A stretch of 64,000 bases of DNA from Mycobacterium sp. DL (GCF_039729195.1 NZ_CP155796.1:5890001-5954000), one strand, 5' to 3'. Shown: positions 25,118 to 34,004, counted from the stretch's first letter. Numbers and translations: made by a program. The notes: a model not told the origin generated them from the sequence alone.

Positions 25118-25822
25118 CTACAAGCGCCCGACGGCATAGGCGGCGCCCTCGTTGACGCTTCCGTTCACCGCATACAGCGCGTGTGCGAACGTCGGTCCGC
25201 CATCGGGTGCACCGGAGCAGATCGTGTCACCGGGGGTGCACAGCTCCAACGTCTTGTCGGCGTACAGCGGGCCGATCGTGATGGCCGGCGCGCCGTACCT
25301 GCTCAGGAACTCACCCGACGGGGTCCCGAAGAGCACGACAGCGGCGACGTTGTCGGCCACCTCAGGTGGCAGCGGCCGCGGCGCCAACTCCGCCGGCACG
25401 TCGCTCGGGACCACATCCGAGGTTGCGAAACCGGAGACCACGGCCCCCTGGGAGAACCCTCCCAGAACCAGCCGGGTATCCGGGCAGTCGGCCGCCATGG
25501 TCTGAATTCGGTTGCCCGCGTCGCGGATTCCATCGACCACCGTCGCCTTGAACGCCGCGCGTTGGTCGAAATTGCTTCCGGCCGGATAATTCACCGGGTA
25601 GACCCCGACCGTCCTCGGTCCGGCCTGGGCGCGCACCGCGTCAACGAAGCCCTGTCCGACGCCGCCGACACCCGGGGCCTCCCCGGTGCCTCTGGCAAAG
25701 ATCACCTCGACATCGGGGCACGGCGCCTGCGCTGCCGCTGACGGCGCGACCACCCCGACGAGCGTTGCCCATGCACCGAGCACTGCGGCGACTCCGCCTC
25801 GAACCATTCGTCGTGCTGCCAT
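25118..25822 (-). CDS. Cutinase-like secreted esterase (CULP family)
   Basis: 234 residues. Signal peptide ending near 'SAAAQA'. Catalytic serine in 'GGFSQG', catalytic Asp in 'PGDTICSG' (with the family's disulfide Cys pair) and His in 'FAHALY'. Mycobacterial members hydrolyse lipid esters outside the cell. ATG 25822 is preceded by GGAG. Length is normal. The substrate could be polyester, phospholipid or wax ester. Confidence 0.9.
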   Translation of the reverse strand: MAARRMVRGGVAAVLGAWATLVGVVAPSAAAQAPCPDVEVIFARGTGEAPGVGGVGQGFVDAVRAQAGPRTVGVYPVNYPAGSNFDQRAAFKATVVDGIRDAGNRIQTMAADCPDTRLVLGGFSQGAVVSGFATSDVVPSDVPAELAPRPLPPEVADNVAAVVLFGTPSGEFLSRYGAPAITIGPLYADKTLELCTPGDTICSGAPDGGPTFAHALYAVNGSVNEGAAYAVGRL

Positions 25823-25906
25823 GAAAACTCCTCCAAGTCACTGGCGCGCAAACGGAAGGGCGCCAACCCAGCAATACCCGGACGTTCGCCGGTCAAACGA
25901 CGGGAA

Positions 25907-26692
25907 TTAGCCGGCGCCGGTCACGGCCAGGTCGACGACGAGTGGACGATGGTCTGACAGCGGCGCCGCGAAGGCCCTGTCGCCGCTTGCCCGCAGGCCC
26001 GGATGATCGGTGAGAATGTGGTCGATCTGACGTTGCGGCGCCGCCGCGGGAAATGTCGGTGCGCTCGCCAGCGCGCGCATCCGCGAACATCTCGCCGCCG
26101 CGCCCGGAGGGAGGTTGAGGTCCCCCATCAGCAGATGCGGCCCAGGTCGGTAGTGCAACATCCTGACCAGGCGGCGCAGTTGACGGCGGTTCCAGCCGGG
26201 GATGAATGACAGATGTGTGTTTGCGACGGTCAGCGGACCCAACGGCGTGTCGAGCTGGGCGATCACGGCCGCCCTCGGCTCCTCTCTGACGATCCGGACG
26301 CGGTGCGGTTCGGGCAGGTACATGGGGACCCGGGCGCGGATCGTCGGTAGCCGCAGTACCTGCCAATCGGTCGCCGGAAATCGGGACAGCAACGCGATGC
26401 CGTAGGCCGACGTGCCCGGCTGCTCGGCGCCGGTGGCCGCCATCCAGGTGGCACCCGGCGTCCCGGAGACGGCCGCAACGAATCGGTGAGCAACGGCGCC
26501 CATTGCATCGGCCGCGACCGCGGTCAGATCGACCCGGCCCGAGCGGTCCTGATCGAGGTCGACTTCTTGAAGGGCGAGTACGTCGGCGTCGAGCTCGCGC
26601 ACACTGGCCCACAGCCTGTCCCGGTCCACGACGCCGTCTTCCACCGTCCGGCCGTGCAGGATGTTGAACGTCGCGACACGCACGGATCTCAT
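25907..26692 (-). CDS. Endonuclease/exonuclease/phosphatase (EEP) family protein
   Basis: 261 residues. The EEP fold is marked by 'VRVATFNILHGR' at the start, 'LALQEVD' near 44, 'TWMAATG' and 'LLMGDLNLPP' near 199, and the C-terminal 'PLSDHRPLVVDL'. Metal-dependent phosphodiester or phosphomonoester hydrolysis is expected; no signal peptide is visible, so it acts inside the cell. ATG 26692 begins the first strand. A longer frame to 26801 is not needed. Specific substrate unknown. Confidence 0.8.
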   Translation of the reverse strand: MRSVRVATFNILHGRTVEDGVVDRDRLWASVRELDADVLALQEVDLDQDRSGRVDLTAVAADAMGAVAHRFVAAVSGTPGATWMAATGAEQPGTSAYGIALLSRFPATDWQVLRLPTIRARVPMYLPEPHRVRIVREEPRAAVIAQLDTPLGPLTVANTHLSFIPGWNRRQLRRLVRMLHYRPGPHLLMGDLNLPPGAAARCSRMRALASAPTFPAAAPQRQIDHILTDHPGLRASGDRAFAAPLSDHRPLVVDLAVTGAG

Positions 26693-26867
26693 CTACCCAC
26701 CGGCGACACCATCGACAACAATCAGCGGCACGGGTCACCTTTCTGTCGCATCGTGACACCATCGCTTCAGGAGCACCTGGTATCCACAATGGAAATCCCA
26801 TCAGTTGTGACGTGCATACATCACGAGTACAGGGGTACTAGGTCCGCTGCATGGAGAGGAGGTAGGG

Positions 26868-27524
26868 GTGCGCACCGAGTTCCACCAGCAGCTTCGCGCC
26901 CTCAATGCCGACCTGGCCCGGATGTGTGAACTGGCGGGTGAAGCCGTGCAACGCGCCACCCTCGGCCTGCTGACAGTGGATCTCGAAGCAGCGGAACGGG
27001 TGCTGACCGAGCTCGAGGTGCTCGCGGCGCTGCGCCGCGATGTCGACCGTTCGGCGCTGGCGCTGTTGGCCCGGCAGGCGCCGGTGGCCAGCGACCTCCG
27101 CGCTGTGGTCGCGGCCGTGCACATCGCCTCCGATGCCGACCGGATGGGCGGACTCGCCGCGCACATCGCCCGTATCGTTCGGCGCCGCCACCCCGACCCC
27201 GTCCTGCCGAACGACGTCGTCGGGCAGTTCTCGGAGATGGGTAGCCTCGCCGTCGACCTGGCCGAGGACGCAGCGTCAGTCATCATCGACGGAGATCCGG
27301 TGCGCGCCAGCCGGATACGAGACGATGACGAGGCCATGAACGACATGCACCGCAAGCTCTTCGTCGCGGTGATGTCGCCGCAGTGGACACACGGTGTGCC
27401 CGCCGCGATCGACTTGGTGCTGTTGGGCAGGTTCTACGAGAGATTCGCCGACCATGCGGTGGCGATTGCGGCGCGGGTGTTGTTCCGCAGCACCGGGGAC
27501 ACGACTCGCGATCTGGGCCAGTGA
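26868..27524 (+). CDS. phoU: PhoU-type phosphate signalling regulator
   Basis: 218 residues, the usual PhoU size. Two three-helix repeats are visible: the first with 'MCELAGEAVQRATLGLL', 'DLRAVVAAVHIASDADRMGGLAAHIARIV' (short: ADRMGGLAAHIARI), the second with 'IDLVLLGRFYERFADHAVAIAARVLF' (short: GRFYERFADHAV). The D/E-x-x-R metal motifs of PhoU are present in both. PhoU restrains the PhoR/PhoP-type phosphate response and phosphate uptake. The start is GTG 26868 with GAGGAGG upstream. No pst genes lie nearby. Confidence 0.9.
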   Translation: MRTEFHQQLRALNADLARMCELAGEAVQRATLGLLTVDLEAAERVLTELEVLAALRRDVDRSALALLARQAPVASDLRAVVAAVHIASDADRMGGLAAHIARIVRRRHPDPVLPNDVVGQFSEMGSLAVDLAEDAASVIIDGDPVRASRIRDDDEAMNDMHRKLFVAVMSPQWTHGVPAAIDLVLLGRFYERFADHAVAIAARVLFRSTGDTTRDLGQ

Positions 27525-27534
27525 ACCCGGCCCC

Positions 27535-28716
27535 TCAGGGCTTGAGGATCACCTTCACCGCGCCGTCCCGTTTCTTCTGAAAGATTTCATAGGCGTGCGG
27601 CGCTTCGTCGAGTGACAGCGTGTGGGTGGCGAACGTGTCCACGCCCAACGGATCCTCGTCGGTCAACAGCGGCATGATGTCGTCGACCCAGCGTTTCACG
27701 TTGGCCTGTCCCATCCGCAGGGTCACCTGCTTGTCGAACAGCGTCAACATCGGCATCGGATCTGCCGTTCCGCCGTACACACCGATCAGGGAGATGGTGC
27801 CGCCCCTGCGGACGATGTCGATCGCCGAGTACAGCGCGTCCAGGCAATCGAGGCCGGCCGTCTGCATCATCTTCTTGCCCACCGCGTCGGGAAGTAGACC
27901 GGTGACCCGCTGCGCGACCCGGGCGACAGGTGATCCGTGCGCCTCCATTCCGACGGCGTCGATCACCGAATCGGTGCCCCGGCCGCCGGTCATGTCACGA
28001 ATCGCATCACCCACGGTGGAGGCGACCTCGTCGAAGTTCACCGTCCGGATCCCGCGAGCACTCGCGCGGGCGAGTCGCTCCGGCACATTGTCGACGGCGA
28101 TCACGTCGAAACCCTGGTGAGCCGCGATGCGCGCCGCCATGTCCCCGATCGGACCCAGCCCGAGAACAGTCACGGTGCCGCCCTGCGGGATGTCGGCATA
28201 GACCACTGACTGCCACGCGGTGGGCAGCACGTCGGACAGGTAGACGAACCGCGAATCCGAGGGCCCCTCAGGGACTTTGATGTGGGTGAACTGCGCCTGC
28301 GGGACTCGCAGCAACTCTGCCTGACCACCGGGCACCGACCCGTACAGCTCGGAGAATCCGAACAGCGCAGCCCCCATACCCTGGTCCCGCACCTGGGTGG
28401 TCTCACACTGCGTGTACAGCTTGTGATCGCACATGTAACAACTGCCACAGGAGATTTGGAACGGGATCACCACCCGGTCGCCAACGGAGAGGTCGCCGAC
28501 CTCGCTGCCCACCTCGCGCACGATGCCCATCGGCTCGTGGCCGAGGATGTCGCCTTCGTTCATGAAGGGACCCAGCACTTCGTAGAGGTGCAGGTCCGAT
28601 CCGCAGATGTTCGTCGACGTGACCTCGATGATTGCGTCAGTGGGCTTTTCGATCTTCGGGTCCGGCACCGTTTCCACCCGCACATCGCGCCTGCCGTGCC
28701 ACGTAACTGCTTTCAT
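27535..28716 (-). CDS. Zinc-dependent alcohol dehydrogenase, formaldehyde-dehydrogenase-like
   Basis: 393 residues, longer than ordinary ADH because of an inserted loop, as in glutathione-independent formaldehyde dehydrogenase relatives. Catalytic zinc ligands are Cys38-type 'NICGSDLHLYE' and 'GHEPMG'; the structural zinc site is 'CGSCYMCDHKLYTQC', four Cys. The NAD-binding 'LGLGPIGDMAARIA' follows, and the family insert 'SDVLPTAWQSVVYADI' is visible. The reaction is oxidation of an alcohol or aldehyde hydrate with NAD. A 9-bp perfect hairpin sits upstream of the start (28771-28793). It converges with phoU. Confidence 0.85.
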   Translation of the reverse strand: MKAVTWHGRRDVRVETVPDPKIEKPTDAIIEVTSTNICGSDLHLYEVLGPFMNEGDILGHEPMGIVREVGSEVGDLSVGDRVVIPFQISCGSCYMCDHKLYTQCETTQVRDQGMGAALFGFSELYGSVPGGQAELLRVPQAQFTHIKVPEGPSDSRFVYLSDVLPTAWQSVVYADIPQGGTVTVLGLGPIGDMAARIAAHQGFDVIAVDNVPERLARASARGIRTVNFDEVASTVGDAIRDMTGGRGTDSVIDAVGMEAHGSPVARVAQRVTGLLPDAVGKKMMQTAGLDCLDALYSAIDIVRRGGTISLIGVYGGTADPMPMLTLFDKQVTLRMGQANVKRWVDDIMPLLTDEDPLGVDTFATHTLSLDEAPHAYEIFQKKRDGAVKVILKP

Positions 28717-28770
28717 CGGTGCTCCTTCCGCAATGCCGCGCCGGAGATCAGCGCCGCAGTGCGTGCTTTC

Positions 28771-28793
28771 TTACCCGCCGCCGTGGCGGGTAA
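28771..28793. promoter_or_regulatory. Perfect 9-bp hairpin upstream of the Zn-ADH gene
   Basis: TTACCCGCC (28771-28779) and GGCGGGTAA (28785-28793) are exact inverted copies around a five-base loop, 55-77 bp upstream of the ADH start on the minus strand. A T/A edge with inner G/C tracts resembles CsoR/FrmR-type operators in style, but no such regulator gene is close by. Confidence 0.5.
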
Positions 28794-28958
28794 ACACCAG
28801 TCCGCACGGCGAGGCGGCACTGCGCATGATGGAGCGCAACATGCGGGCCGAGCTCGTGGAAGCGGCGAACTGCCTGAAGTGACGACCGGCGCCGGATGCG
28901 CAGTTACACATCGCCGCTTCGGGGTATGCCTAGCCGTACCCGTCAGGAAGCAGGAAAG

Positions 28959-29231
28959 ATGAGCTCGTCCCCCAAAATGTTCTATACCCCGCTGTCGATG
29001 GCGGTCAGCGTTGCCGGTGGTCTTCTCGCCAGCAAGTTGTTCAGTCAGATCTGGAAGCGCGTGGGCGACGGGGATCAACCCCCGCCCGAGCCCGACGATC
29101 TCAGTCAGTCGACGGCCAAGGTGCTGTTCGCGGCTGCCTTGCAGAGTCTGATCTTCGGCTTGGCACGGGCCGCCGTCAATCGCGCGAGCGCACGCAGTTA
29201 CCAGGCGATCACCCAAGAGTCGCCCGCCTGA
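28959..29231 (+). CDS. DUF4235 small membrane protein
   Basis: 90 residues. 'KMFYTPLSMAVSVAGGLLASKLFSQIWKRV' (short: FYTPLSMAVSVAGGLLASKL) at the N-terminus and a second helix near 55-75 followed by 'RAAVNRASARSYQ' are typical of DUF4235, found in actinobacteria as a two-helix protein. No function is known. ATG 28959 has an AGGAAAG site. Convergent with the DUF4396 gene. Confidence 0.78.
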   Translation: MSSSPKMFYTPLSMAVSVAGGLLASKLFSQIWKRVGDGDQPPPEPDDLSQSTAKVLFAAALQSLIFGLARAAVNRASARSYQAITQESPA

Positions 29232-29253
29232 TAGGCGCCCGCCACACCTGGGA

Positions 29254-29901
29254 TCAGAGTCCGGCGGCGATGGACACCACGAGTCCGCCGAGCATGAACG
29301 CGACGATCACGGCGATCAGCGCACCCGTGCTCAGGGACGGGATGAACCGTCGCGGACCGGTGACCGGGGCGGCCGCTCCGTGATACTGGTGGGTCAGCGC
29401 ATGTCCTTTGCCCCGTCGCAGCAGATACCGGTTCACCGGGTACGCCGCGAAGAAGGCGACGGTCAGCGCAAGCATCATCGCCAGCCAGAACACCGGATTG
29501 ACCAGGCCGGCGTCCATCGCTCCGGGGATGAGGGCCATGACCGCGTTGTCCACGATCTCCATCGTGGCGATGGACAGCGTGTCGGCGGCCAACACCACAG
29601 TCAGCGCGCTCCCCAGCGCCATCCCCGCCTTCAGTAGGGGCAGCGTCGACAGCGTGTAGCCGAAGAAGAACGCCAGACCTACGGCGAGCGCGATGGTCGC
29701 GATGGTGGAGAACCCGAGCGCCGTCCCGATCATCAGACCGAGGATCTCGCCGATCGCGCACCCGGTCAGGCAGTGCAGCGTTGCGCTGACCGCCATGGCG
29801 TCGACGTTGCCGTGGCCACCGTCGGCATGGTCACCGGGTGAATGGCCCTCGTGTGATCCGCTGTCCACCCGGCCATTGTCTCCGACCGATGAGTTCCGCA
29901 C
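29254..29901 (-). CDS. DUF4396 membrane protein
   Basis: 215 residues with about five hydrophobic helices. 'TLHCLTGCAIGEILGLMIG' with a Cys pair, and 'MEIVDNAVM' are family features. A His/Gly-rich N-terminus ('HEGHSPGDHADGGHG') might bind metal. The family is suspected to be related to copper or heavy-metal handling, but this is not established. Divergent from DUF899 by 62 bp. Confidence 0.75.
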   Translation of the reverse strand: MRNSSVGDNGRVDSGSHEGHSPGDHADGGHGNVDAMAVSATLHCLTGCAIGEILGLMIGTALGFSTIATIALAVGLAFFFGYTLSTLPLLKAGMALGSALTVVLAADTLSIATMEIVDNAVMALIPGAMDAGLVNPVFWLAMMLALTVAFFAAYPVNRYLLRRGKGHALTHQYHGAAAPVTGPRRFIPSLSTGALIAVIVAFMLGGLVVSIAAGL

Positions 29902-29963
29902 CGGGAACTTGTCTACCTGCTCACCACCGCGTAACGCGGCACTGCCACCAGGAGGCGCGAACT

Positions 29964-30695
29964 GTGAACATCCCGGACACTGCCAGTCGACTGCCGACCG
30001 TCGTCGACCGGACCGAATGGCAAGCTGAACTGGACCGGCTGCTGACCAGGGAGAAAGCGCACACCCGAGAAGGTGATGCGATCGCGGCGGCCAGGCGTCG
30101 CCTCCCGATGACCGAGGTCGACGCGCAGATGCCGCTGGTCGGTGCCGACGGGGACGTGTCGCTCGTCGATGTGTTCGAGGGACGCACCCAACTTCTGGTC
30201 TACCTGCACATGTGGCATGACGGTAAACCCGCCGCGCAGCAGTGTGAAGGCTGCACGTTCTTCACCGGGCACGCGCTGGAACTGTCCTACCTGCACAGTC
30301 GCGATCTCACCTACGCGACCATCTGCCAGGGGCCCTACGCTGAGAGCGCCCGATACCGAGACTTCATGGGCTGGCGGATGCCGTGGTACGCCGCCGGTGA
30401 ATCAGCTGAAAAGCTGCTTGCGGGAAGGCAATTCGGCGCCTACGTGTGCTATCTGCGGGACGGCGATCGGGTGTTCGAGACGTACTGGAACACCGGCCGT
30501 GGGACCGAGGCCGGTGCGACGAGCTACCACTTGCTGGACCTCACCGCGTACGGGCGGCAGGAGACCTGGGAGGACTCGCCTGCGGGTTGGCCGCAGCGTT
30601 ACACCCCGGACGGTGACGAGTTTCGACTCAACGGCAGACCGACGGCGCAGTGGGCCCGACTCGAGGCCGGGCGCTGCGACGATCTCACCGGGTGA
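29964..30695 (+). CDS. DUF899 (thioredoxin-fold) protein
   Basis: 243 residues. The family signature is 'EKAHTREGDAIAAARRRLPM' near the start, then 'YLHMWHDGKPAAQQCEGCTFFTGHALELSYL' (short: QQCEGCTFFTGHALEL) with the CxxC pair, 'GPYAESARYRDFMGW' and 'YLLDLTAYGRQE' style endings (here 'YHLLDLTAYGRQE'). A thioredoxin-like fold with the redox pair Cys-Glu-Gly-Cys is likely, giving disulfide-linked redox activity. Start GTG 29964 has AGGAGG upstream. Ends 6 bp from the stop of the Nudix gene. Confidence 0.85.
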   Translation: MNIPDTASRLPTVVDRTEWQAELDRLLTREKAHTREGDAIAAARRRLPMTEVDAQMPLVGADGDVSLVDVFEGRTQLLVYLHMWHDGKPAAQQCEGCTFFTGHALELSYLHSRDLTYATICQGPYAESARYRDFMGWRMPWYAAGESAEKLLAGRQFGAYVCYLRDGDRVFETYWNTGRGTEAGATSYHLLDLTAYGRQETWEDSPAGWPQRYTPDGDEFRLNGRPTAQWARLEAGRCDDLTG

Positions 30696-30701
30696 GGTGT
30701 G

Positions 30702-31418
30702 TTACCGCCAGGCGAACACGGGCTGCTCGAGACCATCGACCGAGTCATGTCTGCCTTCCAGGCCCAGCCAACGCAGCTGAAGCAGGACCGCACCCGTCGG
30801 CGCGTGGATGAGGTCATTGCCCAGCGGTACCTGCACTACGGGGCGGGGACTTTCGGGGATGCTGATGAACCGCGGCGAGTCTTCGCGCAGCAACTGGTGC
30901 ATCCCAACCCGGTAGACCGCCACCACTTCATCAGGTGCCGGTTCCGGGTCGAGGCGGCCACCTCCCCACACCACGACGGGGGTGATGACGTAGCCGGACC
31001 GCGTCGGGTAGTCGTCGAGCAGACCCAGCACGGTGGTCTCGGAAAGTCTGACACCGAGTTCCTCGTCGAGTTCCCGCAGTGCGGCCTCGACCACGGTTTC
31101 GCCGGGATCCAGGCGGCCGCCGGGCAAGGCCCACTGTGCGGCGTGGGACGTGAGCCGGGAAGCCCTGCGGCACAGGAGGAAAGCAGCACCGCCTGATACG
31201 TCGACCATCCGGCCGTCGAGATCGTCGGGCATCGGCCGTCCGGCGATCCAGTCGTCCACCGGCGCCGGGTCGACCCGGTCCTCACCGGCTTCGGAGTCGA
31301 CGAGCACAACGGCGACGGCCGCGTGCCGCTTCGTCGGATCGCTCACCACCCGTCGGTCGTGACCTGTGAGATTCGCCCGAATCCGGTCGCGAAGTGCGTC
31401 GTCGTAGGTGATGGTCAC
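30702..31418 (-). CDS. Nudix hydrolase (CoA or nucleotide pyrophosphatase type)
   Basis: 238 residues. Nudix box G-x5-E-x7-R-E-x2-E-E-x-G is intact as 'GGRLDPGETVVEAALRELDEELGV' (short: GRLDPGETVVEAALRELDEE). It hydrolyses a nucleoside diphosphate linked to another moiety, with Mg2+ or Mn2+. An N-terminal extension of about 35 residues precedes the fold. It is downstream of two small genes on the same strand (31 bp gap), and may be co-transcribed with them and the phospholipase D. Confidence 0.88.
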   Translation of the reverse strand: MTITYDDALRDRIRANLTGHDRRVVSDPTKRHAAVAVVLVDSEAGEDRVDPAPVDDWIAGRPMPDDLDGRMVDVSGGAAFLLCRRASRLTSHAAQWALPGGRLDPGETVVEAALRELDEELGVRLSETTVLGLLDDYPTRSGYVITPVVVWGGGRLDPEPAPDEVVAVYRVGMHQLLREDSPRFISIPESPRPVVQVPLGNDLIHAPTGAVLLQLRWLGLEGRHDSVDGLEQPVFAWR

Positions 31419-31448
31419 CGCTCGACCATAGAGCAGCGCCCCGGGCGG

Positions 31449-31742
31449 TCACCCGCCGTCGTGTGGCGTGGGGCTCTGCTCGGATTCCCATTTCGATTCC
31501 AGCGTCCGGTGTACGACGCTGTCGCCGGGCAACTCGAGGTCGAAGGTTTCTCCGTCGTCCCCTTCGAGCGTGACGATGAACATCGGGTCGGCCTCGGAGT
31601 TGCCCGAATCCTGGTGAACGCCGTCCTTGTGGACGACCTTGTACTCGCGCGCATCACCGGAATTTCTTTCGGGGAGTTCGAGCGAGATGATGTCACCCGG
31701 AGCGACGTTCTCGATGCGGGCATCGTCGGACTGCTCACTCAT
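31449..31742 (-). CDS. Small acidic protein, unknown
   Basis: 97 residues, very acidic and hydrophilic, with predicted beta segments in the middle ('DPMFIVTLEGDDGETFDLELPGD' is strand-like; short: MFIVTLEGDDGETFDLEL). The start ATG 31742 has GGAGG at the proper distance, and overlaps by 8 bp the stop of a 44-residue upstream gene, so it is translationally coupled. No family recognised. Confidence 0.65.
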   Translation of the reverse strand: MSEQSDDARIENVAPGDIISLELPERNSGDAREYKVVHKDGVHQDSGNSEADPMFIVTLEGDDGETFDLELPGDSVVHRTLESKWESEQSPTPHDGG

Positions 31743-31869
31743 CCGCGCCTCCGGTGTCCGCGTTCTCCCGTGTCGCCATGCCGCCGCTGCCGCCTTGGTC
31801 GGCCGGTCCGGGCCGACCACCCTTCGGTTCGTCGGCCGCTTCGGTGGCTGGTTCGGTGTCTTTTCCCAT
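31735..31869 (-). CDS. Small disordered protein (44 aa)
   Basis: 44 residues, 'MGKDTEPATEAADEPKGG' then Gly- and Asp-rich; no helix-forming run. It is read from ATG 31869 with a strong GAAGGAG ribosome-binding site and overlaps the start of the next gene by 8 bp. The good translation signals and tight coupling make it a likely real gene even though it is too short and low in complexity to assign. Confidence 0.6.
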   Translation of the reverse strand: MGKDTEPATEAADEPKGGRPGPADQGGSGGMATRENADTGGADE

Positions 31870-31927
31870 AGCTGGCTCCTTCGTCTCGGGGGGTGTACCC
31901 GGAGAATCCGATGCCCACGCTGCCGAC

Positions 31928-33400
31928 TCAGATGCTCGGCGGCTTCTTGGTCAGCCCTTCGAGCCAGCGCTGAACGCTGTCGCTCACCGACCGCGGCACG
32001 CGGTCAGGGTCCATCAGGTCGTTCTCGGCCAGCAGGCTGGCCTCACCGGCGATGGTCTCCTCGGTGAACCGCTGCAGTGTCCGTCCTTCTCCGCGAAGCG
32101 ATTCCACGGCCTGCAGGAACGAACCGTGTTTCTGCATCGCGCACTCGAAGTCCTCGGCCGAGGCTCCGAGGTGCTCGCTGACCAGATGGTCGCGCACCGA
32201 GGTGATCGTCGCGCGGACATGGTCGTATTCGGCGGTGTCCGGATCTGCTTCCACGGCCACATCACACTCGCTGTCGAATCCCTGCGAGCGGTTGTTGAGG
32301 TTCGACGAACCGACGCGCAGCAGACGATCGTCGATGACGAGGATCTTAGAGTGGACGTAGATCGCCGTGCCGCCCTCGGTCACCGGCCAGTACACGCTGA
32401 AGCGCTGGTGAGTGTCGACGGCCCAGAGTAATTGCAGGAGACGGTACCTCGCGCTGTCCATGGACTGCTCTTCGAGACGGCTCTCCGAATTGCGTGGCAT
32501 CACGACCACGATCTCCGGACCGTCGGGTTCCTGCAGCCGTTTGGCAAGCGCTTCGGCGAGCGTGCGGGACGCCAGGTATTGATTCTCGAGATAGATGGTG
32601 TGGCGGGCGGCCGCTATCGCGGCGAGGTTGAGCGCCTCCACCTCGCGGACCTCGCTGCGCTTCTCCAATTCCGGCAGGGTGCGCATGATCCCGACGTCGA
32701 CGTTGTGCATGATCGGCTGGAGATCCGACGGCCAGACCTCGTGGTCGACGACCACCTGTGCCACGTACTCGCCGGTCGCCATCCGCCACCGTTCGCGGGC
32801 CTGATCACCGAACGCGCGGGCGGCAGCACCGCTCACCGCGACGGCGACCTCATGCCGGGGTCCGTAGGGCTTACCGGCCTCCACCCGGAATTCGTTGTTC
32901 TCCAGGTGTTCCCGGGTGTCCCAGCGGTCATGGGTGAGGTCGATGCCGCCACAGAACGCCATCACATCGTCGATGACCACGATCTTCTGGTGATGGACGG
33001 CACCGGTCGGATGCGCACCGTCGATGGCGAACTGCAACCGCTCGCGGGTCAGCCAGTTCAACAGAGCCACCGGGGTGAAGTCGCCCCAGAGCCCTTCGAA
33101 GGCCGGCAGCAGGCGCAGATTCGACCTCAGGAGATACACATCCAGGTTGGGCCGCACGCGCACCAGCCAGCGCAGGAAGGTGCCCAGCTGATTCGGGCCG
33201 GGAAGTGTCTTGCCGCCGCGTTCGAAACTGGTCCTGGTGTCGAAGTCCCACCCGATCAGGAGCACCCTGCGCTGAGCGCGCAGCAGCGCAGCTTTCACGT
33301 GGTAGAAGTAGTCGGCACCGTCGACGATGCACGCGAGTTGGTCGGCACGCTCCACACGCCAGCACGTCTCGCCGGGAATCAGCAGGCCATCGCTGTCCAT
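31928..33400 (-). CDS. Phospholipase D family protein
   Basis: 490 residues. Two HxKxxxxD (HKD) motifs: 'HHQKIVVIDD' in the first half and 'HSKILVIDD' in the second, followed by 'GSSNLNNRSQG'. The two combine into one active site with a His nucleophile. The enzyme may hydrolyse or transfer a phosphatidyl group; cardiolipin synthase-type activity is possible, though the cytosolic character (no N-terminal helices) suits a hydrolase. It starts a run of minus-strand genes reaching to 30702. Confidence 0.85.
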   Translation of the reverse strand: MDSDGLLIPGETCWRVERADQLACIVDGADYFYHVKAALLRAQRRVLLIGWDFDTRTSFERGGKTLPGPNQLGTFLRWLVRVRPNLDVYLLRSNLRLLPAFEGLWGDFTPVALLNWLTRERLQFAIDGAHPTGAVHHQKIVVIDDVMAFCGGIDLTHDRWDTREHLENNEFRVEAGKPYGPRHEVAVAVSGAAARAFGDQARERWRMATGEYVAQVVVDHEVWPSDLQPIMHNVDVGIMRTLPELEKRSEVREVEALNLAAIAAARHTIYLENQYLASRTLAEALAKRLQEPDGPEIVVVMPRNSESRLEEQSMDSARYRLLQLLWAVDTHQRFSVYWPVTEGGTAIYVHSKILVIDDRLLRVGSSNLNNRSQGFDSECDVAVEADPDTAEYDHVRATITSVRDHLVSEHLGASAEDFECAMQKHGSFLQAVESLRGEGRTLQRFTEETIAGEASLLAENDLMDPDRVPRSVSDSVQRWLEGLTKKPPSI

Positions 33401-33480
33401 GTCAGGTCGCTCAGTGAACGTCAGAGCTCAGCGCGGACATAGCGGAGTGTTTATCACACCGGCGCACAGACGGGTGATGA

Positions 33481-33490
33481 CAGAATTCTG
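33481..33490. promoter_or_regulatory. Palindrome upstream of the MarR-MFS operon
   Basis: CAGAATTCTG is a perfect 10-bp palindrome 31 bp before the MarR start. A second short palindrome, TATGCATA, lies at the proposed start codon (about 33527-33536). Either may be a regulator site; neither is proven. Confidence 0.35.
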
Positions 33491-33521
33491 ACTCGGCCCG
33501 GCCAGGCTCCAACAAACATGT

Positions 33522-34004
33522 ATGTGCTATGCATATAAAGTGCCGCCGTCCCGCTACGACCACCTCGACGAGCTTCTGACACGCATTCACCTCGCGCGCC
33601 AGCGGCCGGCTTGGCGTCGTCGCCTGCTCGACGGCGCCGATTCGGTGACGAACGTGTCGACGCTGCGGGTGCTGCGTGCGGTCGAGGAGTGCCAACGCAC
33701 CAGAGGCGGGGCCTCCATCCGCGACGTCGCCGAGTTCATGGCCATCGAGCACTCGACCGCCAGTCGCACCGTCGCCGCCGTCGTCGCAGCGGGATTGCTG
33801 ACCAAAACCTCCGCCCCTGACGATCAGCGTCGCTGCGCGCTGGTGTTGACCGACGTCGGCCGCAAGGTGCTGGCGACCGTCACGGAGAGGCGACGCGACC
33901 TGGTCGCCGAGACGATCGCCGACTGGCCCGACACCGATGTCGACACCCTGGTGGCTCTGCTCGACCGTCTGACCGAACGCTTCGAACATGGGGCGGACGC
34001 GTGA
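33522..34004 (+). CDS. MarR-family transcriptional regulator
   Basis: 160 residues. Winged helix with 'RDVAEFMAIEHSTASRTVAAVVAAGLLTKTSAPDDQRRCALVLTDVGRKVL' (short: ASRTVAAVVAAGLLTK). Likely represses the adjacent MFS gene, with which it overlaps by 4 bp (GTGA). The start may be ATG 33522 or GTG 33540; the second begins 'PPSRYDHLDELL' and would leave TATGCATA free as an operator, so start choice is open. Inducer unknown. Confidence 0.85.
   Translation: MCYAYKVPPSRYDHLDELLTRIHLARQRPAWRRRLLDGADSVTNVSTLRVLRAVEECQRTRGGASIRDVAEFMAIEHSTASRTVAAVVAAGLLTKTSAPDDQRRCALVLTDVGRKVLATVTERRRDLVAETIADWPDTDVDTLVALLDRLTERFEHGADA

Noticed and set aside
28796..28882. A short plus-strand frame ending 'MMERNMRAELVEAANCLK'
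   Set aside because: No ribosome-binding site, no family and only about 19 codons from its last ATG; it lies in the ADH promoter region.
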